A DNA stretch of 64,000 nucleotides from Micromonospora rubida. Lineage in GTDB: Bacteria; Actinomycetota; Actinomycetes; Mycobacteriales; Micromonosporaceae. The notes beneath the pieces were generated by a model that did not search any database, was not told the DNA's origin, and worked only from the letters and a program-made list of their open reading frames with translations. The first letter of the stretch is position 1. The number at the start of each line of letters is the position of its first letter. This document shows, in pieces, positions 7,971 to 16,406 of this stretch. The stretch lies in NCBI RefSeq assembly GCF_009908295.1, contig NZ_JAAALO010000006.1, positions 124,001 through 188,000 of the forward strand, in the 5' to 3' direction. Made by a program: the position numbers and the translations under genes.

Positions 7971-8981
7971 GTGATCAACGTACCGATGTCTGTTCTTGAT
8001 CTTGCCCCGGTCGCGGCCGGCGCCACCGCCGGCGCGGCCCTGCGGCACACCACCGAGCTGGCCCGGCGCACGGAGGAACTGGGCTACCGCCGGTTCTGGG
8101 TGGCCGAGCACCACAACATGCCGGCGATCGCGAGTTCCGCGCCGGCGGTGCTGCTCGCGCACCTGGCGGCGAACACCTCGACGATCCGACTGGGCTCGGG
8201 CGGGGTGATGCTGCCCAACCACGCCCCGCTGGTGGTGGCCGAGCAGTTCGGCACCCTGGAGGCGCTGCACCCGGGCCGGATCGACCTGGGGATCGGCCGG
8301 GCCCCCGGGACCGACCAGGTCACCGCGCTGGCGTTGCGCCGGACGATGGAGGGGCTGTCGGCCGAGGGGTTCCCCCGGGAGCTGGCGGACCTGATGAACT
8401 ACTTCTCCGGGGAGCGGCCGGGGCCGATCACGGCCACGCCGGGGCGGGGCCTGCAACCCGCGATCTGGCTGCTGGGGTCCAGCGGGTTCAGCGCGCAGCT
8501 CGCCGGGCTGCTGGGGCTGCCGTTCTCGTTCGCGCACCACTTCAGCGCGCAGAACACGGTGCCGGCGCTGGCGCTGTACCGGCAGCACTTCCGGCCGTCG
8601 CGGTTCCTGGACAAGCCGTACGCGATGGTGGCGGTGAACGCGGTCTGCGCGGACACCGACGAGCGGGCCGAGTGGCTGGCGGGACCGAGCGCGCTGTCGT
8701 TCCTGAGGCTGCGCTCGGGGCGGCCGGAGCCCCTCGCCACGCCGGACGAGGCGGCGGCGTACCCGTACACGGAGGCGGAGCGGGAGTTCGCGCTCGCCCG
8801 GCGGGAGGGGCAGGCGCTCGGGTCGCCGGAGACGGTACGCCGGCAGCTCACCGAACTGCTGGCGCGCACCGGCGCGGACGAGCTGATGCTGACCACGCTG
8901 GTGTACGACGTCGCCGACCGGGTGCGCTCGTACGAGCTGATCGCGGACGAGGTGGTGGGCGGGCTGCGCCGGGACGGGTGA
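7971..8981 (+). CDS. LLM-class flavin-dependent oxidoreductase
   Basis: Bacterial luciferase-like FMN or F420-dependent oxidoreductase of about 336 residues. The N-terminal MSVLDLAPV, then YRRFWVAEHHNMPAIASSAP, LGSGGVMLPNHAPLVVAEQF and HPGRIDLGIGRAPG are the hallmark segments of the MsnO8-type LLM family. Start chosen at GTG 7971, with GGGGCGGG about twelve bases upstream; an ATG at 7986 is the alternative. It follows the Lrp gene by 55 bases in the same direction and may be co-transcribed. Substrate unknown. Confidence 0.88.
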   Translation: MINVPMSVLDLAPVAAGATAGAALRHTTELARRTEELGYRRFWVAEHHNMPAIASSAPAVLLAHLAANTSTIRLGSGGVMLPNHAPLVVAEQFGTLEALHPGRIDLGIGRAPGTDQVTALALRRTMEGLSAEGFPRELADLMNYFSGERPGPITATPGRGLQPAIWLLGSSGFSAQLAGLLGLPFSFAHHFSAQNTVPALALYRQHFRPSRFLDKPYAMVAVNAVCADTDERAEWLAGPSALSFLRLRSGRPEPLATPDEAAAYPYTEAEREFALARREGQALGSPETVRRQLTELLARTGADELMLTTLVYDVADRVRSYELIADEVVGGLRRDG

Positions 8982-9070
8982 ACCTGTGGGAAACGCCCGA
9001 AACACGGTCTTCATAACAGCGTCACCCCCGCGACGCGGACTCCGCGTAACTTTGGTTCCGGTGGTGGTAC

Positions 9071-9103
9071 GGCACTCCCCGGTCGGGACGGGTCGGGGGT
9101 GCC
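9071..9103. terminator. Hairpin between convergent genes
   Basis: Bases 9071-9079 pair with 9095-9103 (nine pairs including one wobble) in the 202-base gap between the end of the oxidoreductase gene and the end of the oppositely oriented lyase gene. A second small inverted repeat, ACGCGG/CCGCGT, lies upstream near 9034-9048. Probable shared terminator. Confidence 0.4.
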
Positions 9104-9183
9104 GCGGTGTGGTGCACCGGGCCGGAGCTGTGCGGATTCCGCGGCTGCGGCCCGGTGCCTGCCACCCTGCTGCCGATGAGCGC

Positions 9184-11445
9184 TCAGCGCAGGTAGATGT
9201 TCGGCACGGGCGGGGTTCCCATGCCGTCCCCGATGAAGAATCCCGGGTGCGGCGGCTGGTTGTAGGCCGTGTTCTGCCAGGCGATGGCGGCCCGGTACTG
9301 CGGGTCGTGCATCAGCGTGTGGATCCGGGTGCCGGTCGGGGTCGGGGTGCTGTAGATGCGCAGGGCGGTGCTGTCGCTGGTGCGCCAGACGACCTCCTCG
9401 CGCCAGTCGCCGAGGAGGTCGCCGGAGAGCGCCGGGGTCGACTTGGTGCCGTTGTTGGACGCGACGCCGCTGCCGGTGAGCAGCCGGGTCTCGCCGCCGG
9501 TGCCATACTTTTCGATCTTCGTGCCGTCGAGCAGCTCGCGCACCGGGTCGCCGTCCCACCAGGCGAGGAAGTTCGCCGAGGACGGCTTGCGGCCGACGTT
9601 CTGCCCCCGGGTGTTGGCGAGGCCGTCGACGGCGGAGGACCAGGACTCGGCGCCGGGGCTGCCGGCCCAGATGTCGGCGGAGACGCCCCGGCCGTTGTCG
9701 CCGGAGGCGGTGGTCGACCAGATGATCTGCCCGGTGCGGGCGTCGGCGAACCAGGAGCTGGGCTTGCTGGCGTCCTCGTCGACCTTGAAGACCTCCAGGC
9801 CCGCGCGGGCCGGGTCGAGGTCGCCGACGTGCAGGGCGTCGCCGTGGCCGTTGCCGGTGGAGTAGAGCAGTCGGCCGTTGTCGTCGATGGTGGCGGCGCC
9901 GTAGACGATCTCCTGTCGGCCGTCGGCGTCGACGTCGGCGACCGAGAGTTGGTGGTTGCCCTGGCCGGCTGCGGCGGAGTTGCCGGAGGTGTTGGAGTCG
10001 AACGTCCACCGCCTGGTGAGGGTGCCGTTGCGGAAGTCCCAGGCGGCGATGACGGCGCGGGTGTAGTAGCCCCGGGCCATGATCAGTGAGGGGCGCTGGC
10101 CGTCGAGGTACGCGGTGCCGGCGAGGAACCGGTCGACCCGGTTGCCGTAGCTGTCGCCCCAGGAGGAGACGGTGCCGCGCGGCGGGTCGTAGTCGACGGT
10201 GGACAGGATCGCGCCGGTCTGGCCGTTGAACACGGTCAGGTACTCGGGGCCGGACAGGACGTACCCGCTGGAGTTGCGGTGGTCCGCCGAGGAGGAGCCG
10301 ACGAGCTGGCCGGTGCCGGAGCGGGTGCCGTCGGCGGTCTTCATCGCCACCTCGGCGCGGCCGTCGCCGTCGTAGTCGTACACCTGGAACTGGGTGTAGT
10401 GGGCGCCGGCCCGGATGTTGCGCCCGAGGTCGATCCGCCACAGCCGGGTGCCGGTGAGGGTGTACGCGTCGACGAAGACGTTGCCGGTGTAGCCGGACTG
10501 GGAGTTGTCCTTGGCGTTGGACGGGTCCCACTTGAGCACGATCTCGTACCGGCCGTCGCCGTCGAGGTCGCCGACGCTGGCGTCGTTGGCGGCGTAGGTG
10601 TACGCCTCCCCGGTCGGGGTGGTGCCCCCGGCCGGCGGCTGGATCGGCACGTCGAGGTAGCCGCCCGCGAACTGGAGCGCGGGGGCGGACGCCGCCTGCT
10701 CGACGCCGTTCACCACGGCCCGCACCGTGTACGCCGATCCGGCTGCGGCCCCGCTGTCGAGGTGGTTGGTGGCACCGGCGATCGGGCTGCCGTTGACCCT
10801 GGTGGAGCCCCGGTAGAGGTTGAACGACACCCCGGAGGTCTCGGTGCCGAGCAGCCGCCAGGAGACGAGGTTCCCGCTGCCGGAACGGACGCTGATCAGG
10901 CCCCGGTCAAGGTCCTCCACCTGCTTTGCCCCGGCGGGCGGGGTCGTCGGGGGCGGGGTGGTGGGCGGGGGTGGGGTGGTGGTCGGGGGTGGGGTGGTGG
11001 GGGTGGTGCCGCCGGCGCAGGCCGTGCCGTTGAGCGCGAAGCTCGCCGGAACGGGGTTGCTGGCGTCGTTCCACGAGGCGTTGAAGCCGAAGTTCGCGGT
11101 GCCGCCGGTGCCGATGACGGCGTTGTAGCCGGCGTCGCGGGCGGTGACCTGGGCGCCGGACTGGGTGACGGTGGCGTTCCACGCCTGGGAGACCTGCTGG
11201 CCGGCGGTGTAGGACCAGGTGAGGGTCCACCCGTTGACCGGGTCGCCGAGGTTGGTGACGGTGACGTCGGCGCCGAAGCCGCCGCCCCACTGGTTGGTGA
11301 TCTTGTAGTCGACGCGGCAGCCGGCGGCGGACGAGGCTGCCACGGCGCCGAGGGTGCCGGCGGTCAGGGTGGTGGCGGTGAGTGCGGTGGCCGCCGCCGC
11401 GGCGGCGAGCAGGGCGGCGCGGCGACGGGATCTGCTGGGGTGCAC
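9184..11445 (-). CDS. Secreted rhamnogalacturonan lyase with cellulose-binding module
   Basis: A 753-residue secreted polysaccharide lyase. A basic signal peptide rich in Ala/Leu/Thr is followed by a family 2 carbohydrate-binding module (CRVDYKITNQWGGGFGADVT to the last Cys of LNGTAC). A Pro/Thr linker leads to a long catalytic domain of the PL11 type, beginning VEDLDRGLISVRSGSGN and ending near FFIGDGMGTPPVPNIYLR. PL11 enzymes cleave the rhamnogalacturonan I backbone of pectin by beta-elimination. GTG start at 11445 has GGAGG eight bases upstream. It is monocistronic. It indicates plant-debris degradation, as expected in a soil or marine-sediment actinomycete. Confidence 0.93.
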   Translation of the reverse strand: MHPSRSRRRAALLAAAAAATALTATTLTAGTLGAVAASSAAGCRVDYKITNQWGGGFGADVTVTNLGDPVNGWTLTWSYTAGQQVSQAWNATVTQSGAQVTARDAGYNAVIGTGGTANFGFNASWNDASNPVPASFALNGTACAGGTTPTTPPPTTTPPPPTTPPPTTPPAGAKQVEDLDRGLISVRSGSGNLVSWRLLGTETSGVSFNLYRGSTRVNGSPIAGATNHLDSGAAAGSAYTVRAVVNGVEQAASAPALQFAGGYLDVPIQPPAGGTTPTGEAYTYAANDASVGDLDGDGRYEIVLKWDPSNAKDNSQSGYTGNVFVDAYTLTGTRLWRIDLGRNIRAGAHYTQFQVYDYDGDGRAEVAMKTADGTRSGTGQLVGSSSADHRNSSGYVLSGPEYLTVFNGQTGAILSTVDYDPPRGTVSSWGDSYGNRVDRFLAGTAYLDGQRPSLIMARGYYTRAVIAAWDFRNGTLTRRWTFDSNTSGNSAAAGQGNHQLSVADVDADGRQEIVYGAATIDDNGRLLYSTGNGHGDALHVGDLDPARAGLEVFKVDEDASKPSSWFADARTGQIIWSTTASGDNGRGVSADIWAGSPGAESWSSAVDGLANTRGQNVGRKPSSANFLAWWDGDPVRELLDGTKIEKYGTGGETRLLTGSGVASNNGTKSTPALSGDLLGDWREEVVWRTSDSTALRIYSTPTPTGTRIHTLMHDPQYRAAIAWQNTAYNQPPHPGFFIGDGMGTPPVPNIYLR

Positions 11446-11701
11446 GGGCGTGCCTCCGGGGAGGTCGGACGCGCGGCGACGCAATGCCCGTCGGCCTGCC
11501 CTGGGCCGGCGGTGGCGGTGCGCCGCGCTGGGGCGGTGGGGGACGAATTGACGTCCGTAGTTCGACTCCGCGCTGCACGAATGCTAGGACAACGCTTTCC
11601 GGCAGGCAACAGCCGCGCCGACCGCGCCCGTCGGAAGCACCCCCGGACGGGACCTTGCCCTCGGCGGCTGGATTTGATCAACTCGGCGGGTGGCTGAGCA
11701 C

Positions 11702-13138
11702 ATGGACCCCGAGGAGTTCCGCCGGGCCGGGCACGCGGCGGTGGACTGGATCGCCGACTACTGGGCGACGCTCGGGCAGCTCCCGGTCACCTCGCACGCC
11801 CCGCCGGGGACGCTGGCAGCCGCGCTGCCGGCCGGCCCGACCACGCACGGCGAGCCGGTCGAGGCCCTGCTCGCCGACCTGGACGACCTGGTCACCCCGC
11901 ACCTGACCCACTGGCAGCACCCGAGCTTCTTCGGCTACTTTCCGGCGAACACCTCCGGCCCGAGTGTGCTGGGCGACCTGATCAGCTCCGGGCTCGGCGT
12001 GCAGGGCATGCTGTGGGCGACCAGCCCGGCCTGCACCGAGCTGGAGACGGTGGTGCTGGACTGGCTGGCCGGGCTGCTCGACCTGCCGCAGCGGTTCCGC
12101 TCCACCGGCAGCGGCGGCGGTGTGATCCAGGACTCCGCCTCCTCGGCCGCCCTGGTGGCCACCCTCGCCGCGCTGCACCGGGCTGGCGGAGGCCGGTGGC
12201 GGGCCGTCGGGATCGACCGCCGCTACCGCGCCTACACCTCCAGCCAGGGCCACTCGTCCATCGAGAAGGCGGCCCGGATCGCCGGGCTGGGCCTCGACGG
12301 GGTACGGGTGGTCGACGTCGACCCGGAAACCCTGGCCATGCGCCCGGACGCGCTGCGCGAGGCGATCCGGGCGGACCTGGCGGCCGGCGACGTGCCCGCG
12401 ATCGTGGTGGCCACGATCGGCACGACCTCCACCACCGCCATCGACCCACTGCCGGAGATCGGCGCGATCTGCGCGGAGCTCGGCGTCTGGCTGCACGTCG
12501 ACGCCGCGTACGCCGGGGCGGCGGCGGTCTGCCCGGAGCTGCGCTGGTCGCACGTCGGCCTGGAGTACGCGGACTCGTACTGCTTCGACCCGCACAAGTG
12601 GCTGCTCACCGGCTTCGACTGCGACGCGTTCTGGGTGGCCGACCGGAGTGAGCTGATCGAGGCGCTGACGGTGCTGCCGGAATACCTGCACAACGCGGCG
12701 ACCGAGACCGGCGCGGTGCTCGACTACCGGGACTGGCAGGTGCCGCTGGGGCGTCGGTTCCGCGCCCTGAAGCTGTGGTTCGTGCTGCGCTGGTACGGGG
12801 TGGAGGGTCTGCGGGCGCACATCCGCTCCGGGGTGGCCCTCGCCGATCGGTTCGCCGACCAGGTCCGCGCCGACGACCGGTTCGCGCTCGCCGCGCCGCA
12901 CCCGTTCTCGCTGGTCTGCTTCCGGCTCACCGCCGGCGACGGGGCCAGCGCCGAGCTGCTGTCCCGGGTCAACGCCACGGGCCGGGTGTTCCTCACCCAC
13001 ACCCGGGTCGCCGGCCGCTACACGCTTCGCCTGGCGGTCGGCTCGCCACTCACCACGCAGGCGCACGTGGACGAGGCATGGGAGCTGCTGTCCACCATCG
13101 CGGGGGCGGTGCTGGAGGAGCCCGGAGCTGGCGGCTGA
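11702..13138 (+). CDS. PLP-dependent aromatic amino-acid decarboxylase family protein
   Basis: Group II decarboxylase of 478 residues, close to the eukaryotic DOPA/tryptophan decarboxylase size. It begins MDPEEFRRAGHAAVDWIADY, typical of the family, has HPSFFGYFPA and the PLP-stacking HVDAAYAG, and the cofactor lysine in FDPHKWLL at residue 299. It should convert an aromatic amino acid to its amine and carbon dioxide. Whether the substrate is Tyr, Trp, DOPA or Phe cannot be told. GTG at 11690 is an alternative start; ATG 11702 matches homologues. No transporter or pathway partner lies beside it. Confidence 0.9.
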   Translation: MDPEEFRRAGHAAVDWIADYWATLGQLPVTSHAPPGTLAAALPAGPTTHGEPVEALLADLDDLVTPHLTHWQHPSFFGYFPANTSGPSVLGDLISSGLGVQGMLWATSPACTELETVVLDWLAGLLDLPQRFRSTGSGGGVIQDSASSAALVATLAALHRAGGGRWRAVGIDRRYRAYTSSQGHSSIEKAARIAGLGLDGVRVVDVDPETLAMRPDALREAIRADLAAGDVPAIVVATIGTTSTTAIDPLPEIGAICAELGVWLHVDAAYAGAAAVCPELRWSHVGLEYADSYCFDPHKWLLTGFDCDAFWVADRSELIEALTVLPEYLHNAATETGAVLDYRDWQVPLGRRFRALKLWFVLRWYGVEGLRAHIRSGVALADRFADQVRADDRFALAAPHPFSLVCFRLTAGDGASAELLSRVNATGRVFLTHTRVAGRYTLRLAVGSPLTTQAHVDEAWELLSTIAGAVLEEPGAGG

Positions 13139-13228
13139 AGATCCGCGACAGCCTGACGGCACGCGCGGGGGCGATACGCCTTCCGGCCCCTACGGAGCTG
13201 CCCGCAACGCCCTGAGCCCTGAACCCCG

Positions 13229-14188
13229 TCAGCCCTCGGCGGTGGCAGCCACCGGGACGGGCCGCGACGCGGCGTCGTCCGCCAGCGGGGCAGCCGAGGC
13301 AACGGCGGCTGCCTCGACCGTGGCGCGGGCGTGGCGGACGCGGCGCAACGCGCGGACGGCCAGCACGATCGCTACGAGCCAACCGGCGGCGAGGAGCCCG
13401 TAGACCAGCCACTGGGCCCCGCCGGGGAGGCCGCCGACGCGGATCAGGGTGCGGGCGTTGGTCAGCACGATCACGCCGCCGATGGTGGCGCCGAGGAGTT
13501 GGGCGGGGACGATCCGGACCAGCCAGGCGGCGATCGGGGCGGCGATCAGGCCGCCGATCAGCAGGGCGGCGACGGTCGGCAGCAGGAAACCCTCGGTGCC
13601 GAGGCCGATCAGGAAGCCGGCGCTGGCCGCACCCGCCACCACGAACTCGGCGGTGTCGACCGAGCCGATGACCTTGCGGGGCTCCATCCGGCCGGAGACC
13701 AGCAGCGCCGGGGTGGCGACCGGACCCCATCCCCCGCCGCCGGTCGCGTCGACGAAGCCGGCGACCAGGCCGAGCGGGCCGAGGAACCGGTTGCGCAGCC
13801 CACCGGCGGCGCGGTTGGCGCGCAGCGGCCGGGAGAAGCGCACCAGCAGGTACGCGCCGAGGGTGAACAGGATCGCGGCCATCCACGGCGCGGCTGCCTC
13901 GGTGGAGATGGCGCTGAGGAAGCTGGCGCCGGCGAACGCGCCGAGCGCGCCGGGGACGGCGATGCGGGCGACCACCCGCCAGTCGACGTTGCCGAACCGC
14001 CAGTGGGCCACCCCGGCGGCGAGCGTGGTGCCGATCTCTGCCAGGTGCACCGAGGCCGACGCGGCGGCCGGGGCGACCCCGGCGACGAGCAGCAGGGTGG
14101 ACGAGGTCAGCCCGTAGGCCATGCCGAGCGAGCCGTCGATCAGTTGCGCGACGAGCCCGACCAGGGCGAGGACCAGCAGCTTGCGCAC
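13229..14188 (-). CDS. Sulfite exporter TauE/SafE family membrane protein
   Basis: Integral membrane protein of 319 residues with about eight hydrophobic helices arranged as two similar halves. The opening LVGLVAQLIDGSLGMAYGLT and the central LVAGFVDATGGGGWGPVATP are the family's repeated signature loops. TauE/SafE proteins export sulfite, sulfoacetate or other small organosulfur anions, or take up sulfate-like anions. GTG start with AAGGGG upstream. It lies 182 bases downstream of an Rrf2-type regulator in the same orientation, suggesting that regulator controls it. The C-terminal 40 residues are Ala/Val-rich and not part of the core. Confidence 0.88.
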   Translation of the reverse strand: MRKLLVLALVGLVAQLIDGSLGMAYGLTSSTLLLVAGVAPAAASASVHLAEIGTTLAAGVAHWRFGNVDWRVVARIAVPGALGAFAGASFLSAISTEAAAPWMAAILFTLGAYLLVRFSRPLRANRAAGGLRNRFLGPLGLVAGFVDATGGGGWGPVATPALLVSGRMEPRKVIGSVDTAEFVVAGAASAGFLIGLGTEGFLLPTVAALLIGGLIAAPIAAWLVRIVPAQLLGATIGGVIVLTNARTLIRVGGLPGGAQWLVYGLLAAGWLVAIVLAVRALRRVRHARATVEAAAVASAAPLADDAASRPVPVAATAEG

Positions 14189-14320
14189 GAGCGCCCCTTA
14201 CTTTTCGGCATCTCCTATCGACTTGGTCGACAATGCGGCACGGGCCGACCCGGGTCAAGTCCCCGATCGGTTGATGGGACGCGCCGGACGGCCGCACCCG
14301 TGGCGCGGCCAGCGATCCGT

Positions 14321-14362
14321 GGCGGGTGGCGGGTGGCGGGTAACGAGTGGCGGGTGGCGGGT
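14321..14362. repeat. Heptamer tandem repeat GGCGGGT
   Basis: Six consecutive 7-base units: three GGCGGGT, one diverged AACGAGT, then two GGCGGGT. It lies just past the 3' end of the Rrf2 gene, in the gap before the TauE gene. A sister heptamer array (GGCGGGA) occurs at 23068. G-rich on the plus strand. Confidence 0.85.
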
Positions 14363-14370
14363 GGCGCCGG

Positions 14371-14841
14371 TCAGCTCCAGGCGCGCGGGTCGGCGGCCAG
14401 CTCGTTGACCCGCGCGGGAAGGTTGCCGCTGGCCACGTCCGCGACGGTGACCAGTTCGAGGATCTCCCGCTCGCTCGCCCGCAGGGCGATCCACACGTCC
14501 TGCAACGCCCGGGCGGCGCCGAGGTAGCCGAGCTGCTCCGGGCGCTGCCCCCGGACGTGCGCCAGCGGCCCGTCGATCACCCGGATCACCTCCGCCAGGG
14601 AGATGTCGGCGGCCGGCCGGGCCAGCCAGTACCCGCCCTCGGGGCCGCGCTGGGCGTGGACGATCCCGCCGCGGCGCAGTTGCAGCAGGATGCTCTCCAG
14701 GAACTTCGGCGGGATCTCCTGCGTCTTGGCGATCTGCTCGGCGGTCACCGGGCGGGCCCGGCCGGCGCCGGCACCGTCGGCGACCGCCGCGAGTTCGGCG
14801 GCCGCGCGGAGGGCGTAGTCGACCCGAGCGGAGAGACGCAT
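14371..14841 (-). CDS. Rrf2 family transcriptional regulator
   Basis: A 156-residue winged-helix regulator. It opens MRLSARVDYALRAAAELAAV and has the DNA-reading helix IPPKFLESILLQLRRGGIV followed by the wing RGPEGGYWLARPA, all diagnostic of Rrf2. Unlike IscR, NsrR and RsrR it contains no cysteine at all, so it cannot hold a Cys-ligated Fe-S cluster. It resembles CymR-type members, which respond to cysteine metabolism through partner proteins. Placed upstream of a TauE/SafE exporter, so sulfur control is a reasonable guess. Confidence 0.88.
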   Translation of the reverse strand: MRLSARVDYALRAAAELAAVADGAGAGRARPVTAEQIAKTQEIPPKFLESILLQLRRGGIVHAQRGPEGGYWLARPAADISLAEVIRVIDGPLAHVRGQRPEQLGYLGAARALQDVWIALRASEREILELVTVADVASGNLPARVNELAADPRAWS

Positions 14842-15047
14842 GTCGGCCAGGCTAGTCGGCGATCCGACCGGCCAGGCTGCCACCCCTGGCCGAACGGTCG
14901 AACCGCCATCGTCCGCCCGCCCGGCCGGGCAGCTCCCGTCGGTGGCGCGGTCGTGGCACCATACCGGTGTCGTCGCGCGACGGGGATCCGACGACGTATC
15001 AGCGCGCAGAGCGGAAGACAGCCAGGCCGATAGGGGCAGCGACAGCG

Positions 15048-16382
15048 ATGCCGGAAATGACACCGCTGGGTCCGCGGGATCCGGACCGGGCGGGCCCCTA
15101 CGAGCTGCTCGGCCGCCTCGGCGCGGGCGGCCAGGGCGTGGTCTACCTGGGCCGCGAACAGCAGGCCGGGTTCGTCGCCGTCAAGATGATCAACCTTGAC
15201 CTGCACCACAACCCGCGCGCCAAGGCCCAGTTCGCCAAGGAGATCGCCGCCGCCCGGCGGGTGGCGCCGTTCTGCACCGCGCAGATCCTCTTCGCGGACG
15301 TGGACAGCGACCCGCCGTACGTGGTGAGCGAGTACATCGAGGGCCCGACCCTGCAACGACACGTCCGCGAGTACGGCCCGGTCACCGGCAACGCCCTGCA
15401 CCGGCTGGCCGTGGGCACCGCCACCGCGCTCGCCGCGATCCACCAGTCCGACGTGGTGCACTGCGACCTCAAGCCGGACAACGTCGTCCTCGGCGCGGAC
15501 GGCGCCCGGGTCATCGACTTCGGCATCGCCCGGGCACTCGACGTCACCGAGACGATGACCAGCAGGATCATGGGCACCGCGCCGTACATGGCCCCGGAAC
15601 GGTTTCGCGACGACGAGGTCGGCCCGGCCAGCGACGTGTTCGCCTGGGCGGCGACCATCGCGTTCGCCGCGGCGGGCCGGCCGCCGTTCGGCACCGGGAC
15701 GGTCGTGGCGGTGATGAACCGGGTGCTGCACGACCCGCCGGACCTGGCCGGCCTCTCCGGCCCGCTGAGCGAGCTGGTCGGGCAGTGCCTGGACAAGGAC
15801 CATCGGGCCCGGCCGCCGGCCGAACAGGTCCTGCTGCGCCTGCTGGGGCACACCCCGCACGCCGGTGCGCCGGTGCCGATCCAGACGGCGCTACGGGCGG
15901 GCACCGACGCGGCGGCCACCCAACTGGTTCCCCGCCAGCCGACCGCATACCAGCCGACGACGCACGAGCCGACGGGACAGCCGCCGACGGCGTACCAGGC
16001 GACCGGACAGCCGCCGACTGCGTACCAGCCGGCCTCGTACCAGGCGACGGCGCCCTCGCCGACCACGTACCGGCCGGCGGCACAGGGGCCGGCACGGGAC
16101 ACGTGGTCGCGGCGGCTGCGCCGGCAGTACGCCGACGCCTGGGGGATCTCGGCCGCCATCTTCCTGGGCGCGGCCGGCGGGGCCGCCGGGTACGTGGCGA
16201 CCACCGCCGCGACCACCGCCGCCGCCGTGGGGGCGATGACCTTCGTCGTGGTCTACGGTGTCCGTCTACTCGTCGCCACAGCGCTGCCCGGTGCCGCCGC
16301 ACCGGCCGCCCCCGCACCGGACGGGTCAGGGGCGGCGCCCACGCCCGACCGGGGCGGCCCCACGGCCCACCCCGGCGCCTGA
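15048..16382 (+). CDS. Membrane serine/threonine protein kinase, non-RD type
   Basis: Hanks-type kinase of 444 residues. Glycine loop LGAGGQGVVY, catalytic Lys in VAVKMIN, DFG as VIDFGIARA and the APE motif MAPERF are intact. The catalytic loop reads HCDLKPDN, with Cys instead of Arg before the Asp, so it is a non-RD kinase and probably not activated by activation-loop phosphorylation. After residue 275 comes a low-complexity tail rich in repeated PTAYQP-like units, then a basic patch and two hydrophobic segments near the C-terminus. No PASTA sensor domain. The next gene starts 24 bases downstream and encodes a binding/VWA protein, its likely partner. Confidence 0.9.
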   Translation: MPEMTPLGPRDPDRAGPYELLGRLGAGGQGVVYLGREQQAGFVAVKMINLDLHHNPRAKAQFAKEIAAARRVAPFCTAQILFADVDSDPPYVVSEYIEGPTLQRHVREYGPVTGNALHRLAVGTATALAAIHQSDVVHCDLKPDNVVLGADGARVIDFGIARALDVTETMTSRIMGTAPYMAPERFRDDEVGPASDVFAWAATIAFAAAGRPPFGTGTVVAVMNRVLHDPPDLAGLSGPLSELVGQCLDKDHRARPPAEQVLLRLLGHTPHAGAPVPIQTALRAGTDAAATQLVPRQPTAYQPTTHEPTGQPPTAYQATGQPPTAYQPASYQATAPSPTTYRPAAQGPARDTWSRRLRRQYADAWGISAAIFLGAAGGAAGYVATTAATTAAAVGAMTFVVVYGVRLLVATALPGAAAPAAPAPDGSGAAPTPDRGGPTAHPGA

Positions 16383-16406
16383 ACCCGCGAACCCCTGGAG
16401 GATCCG

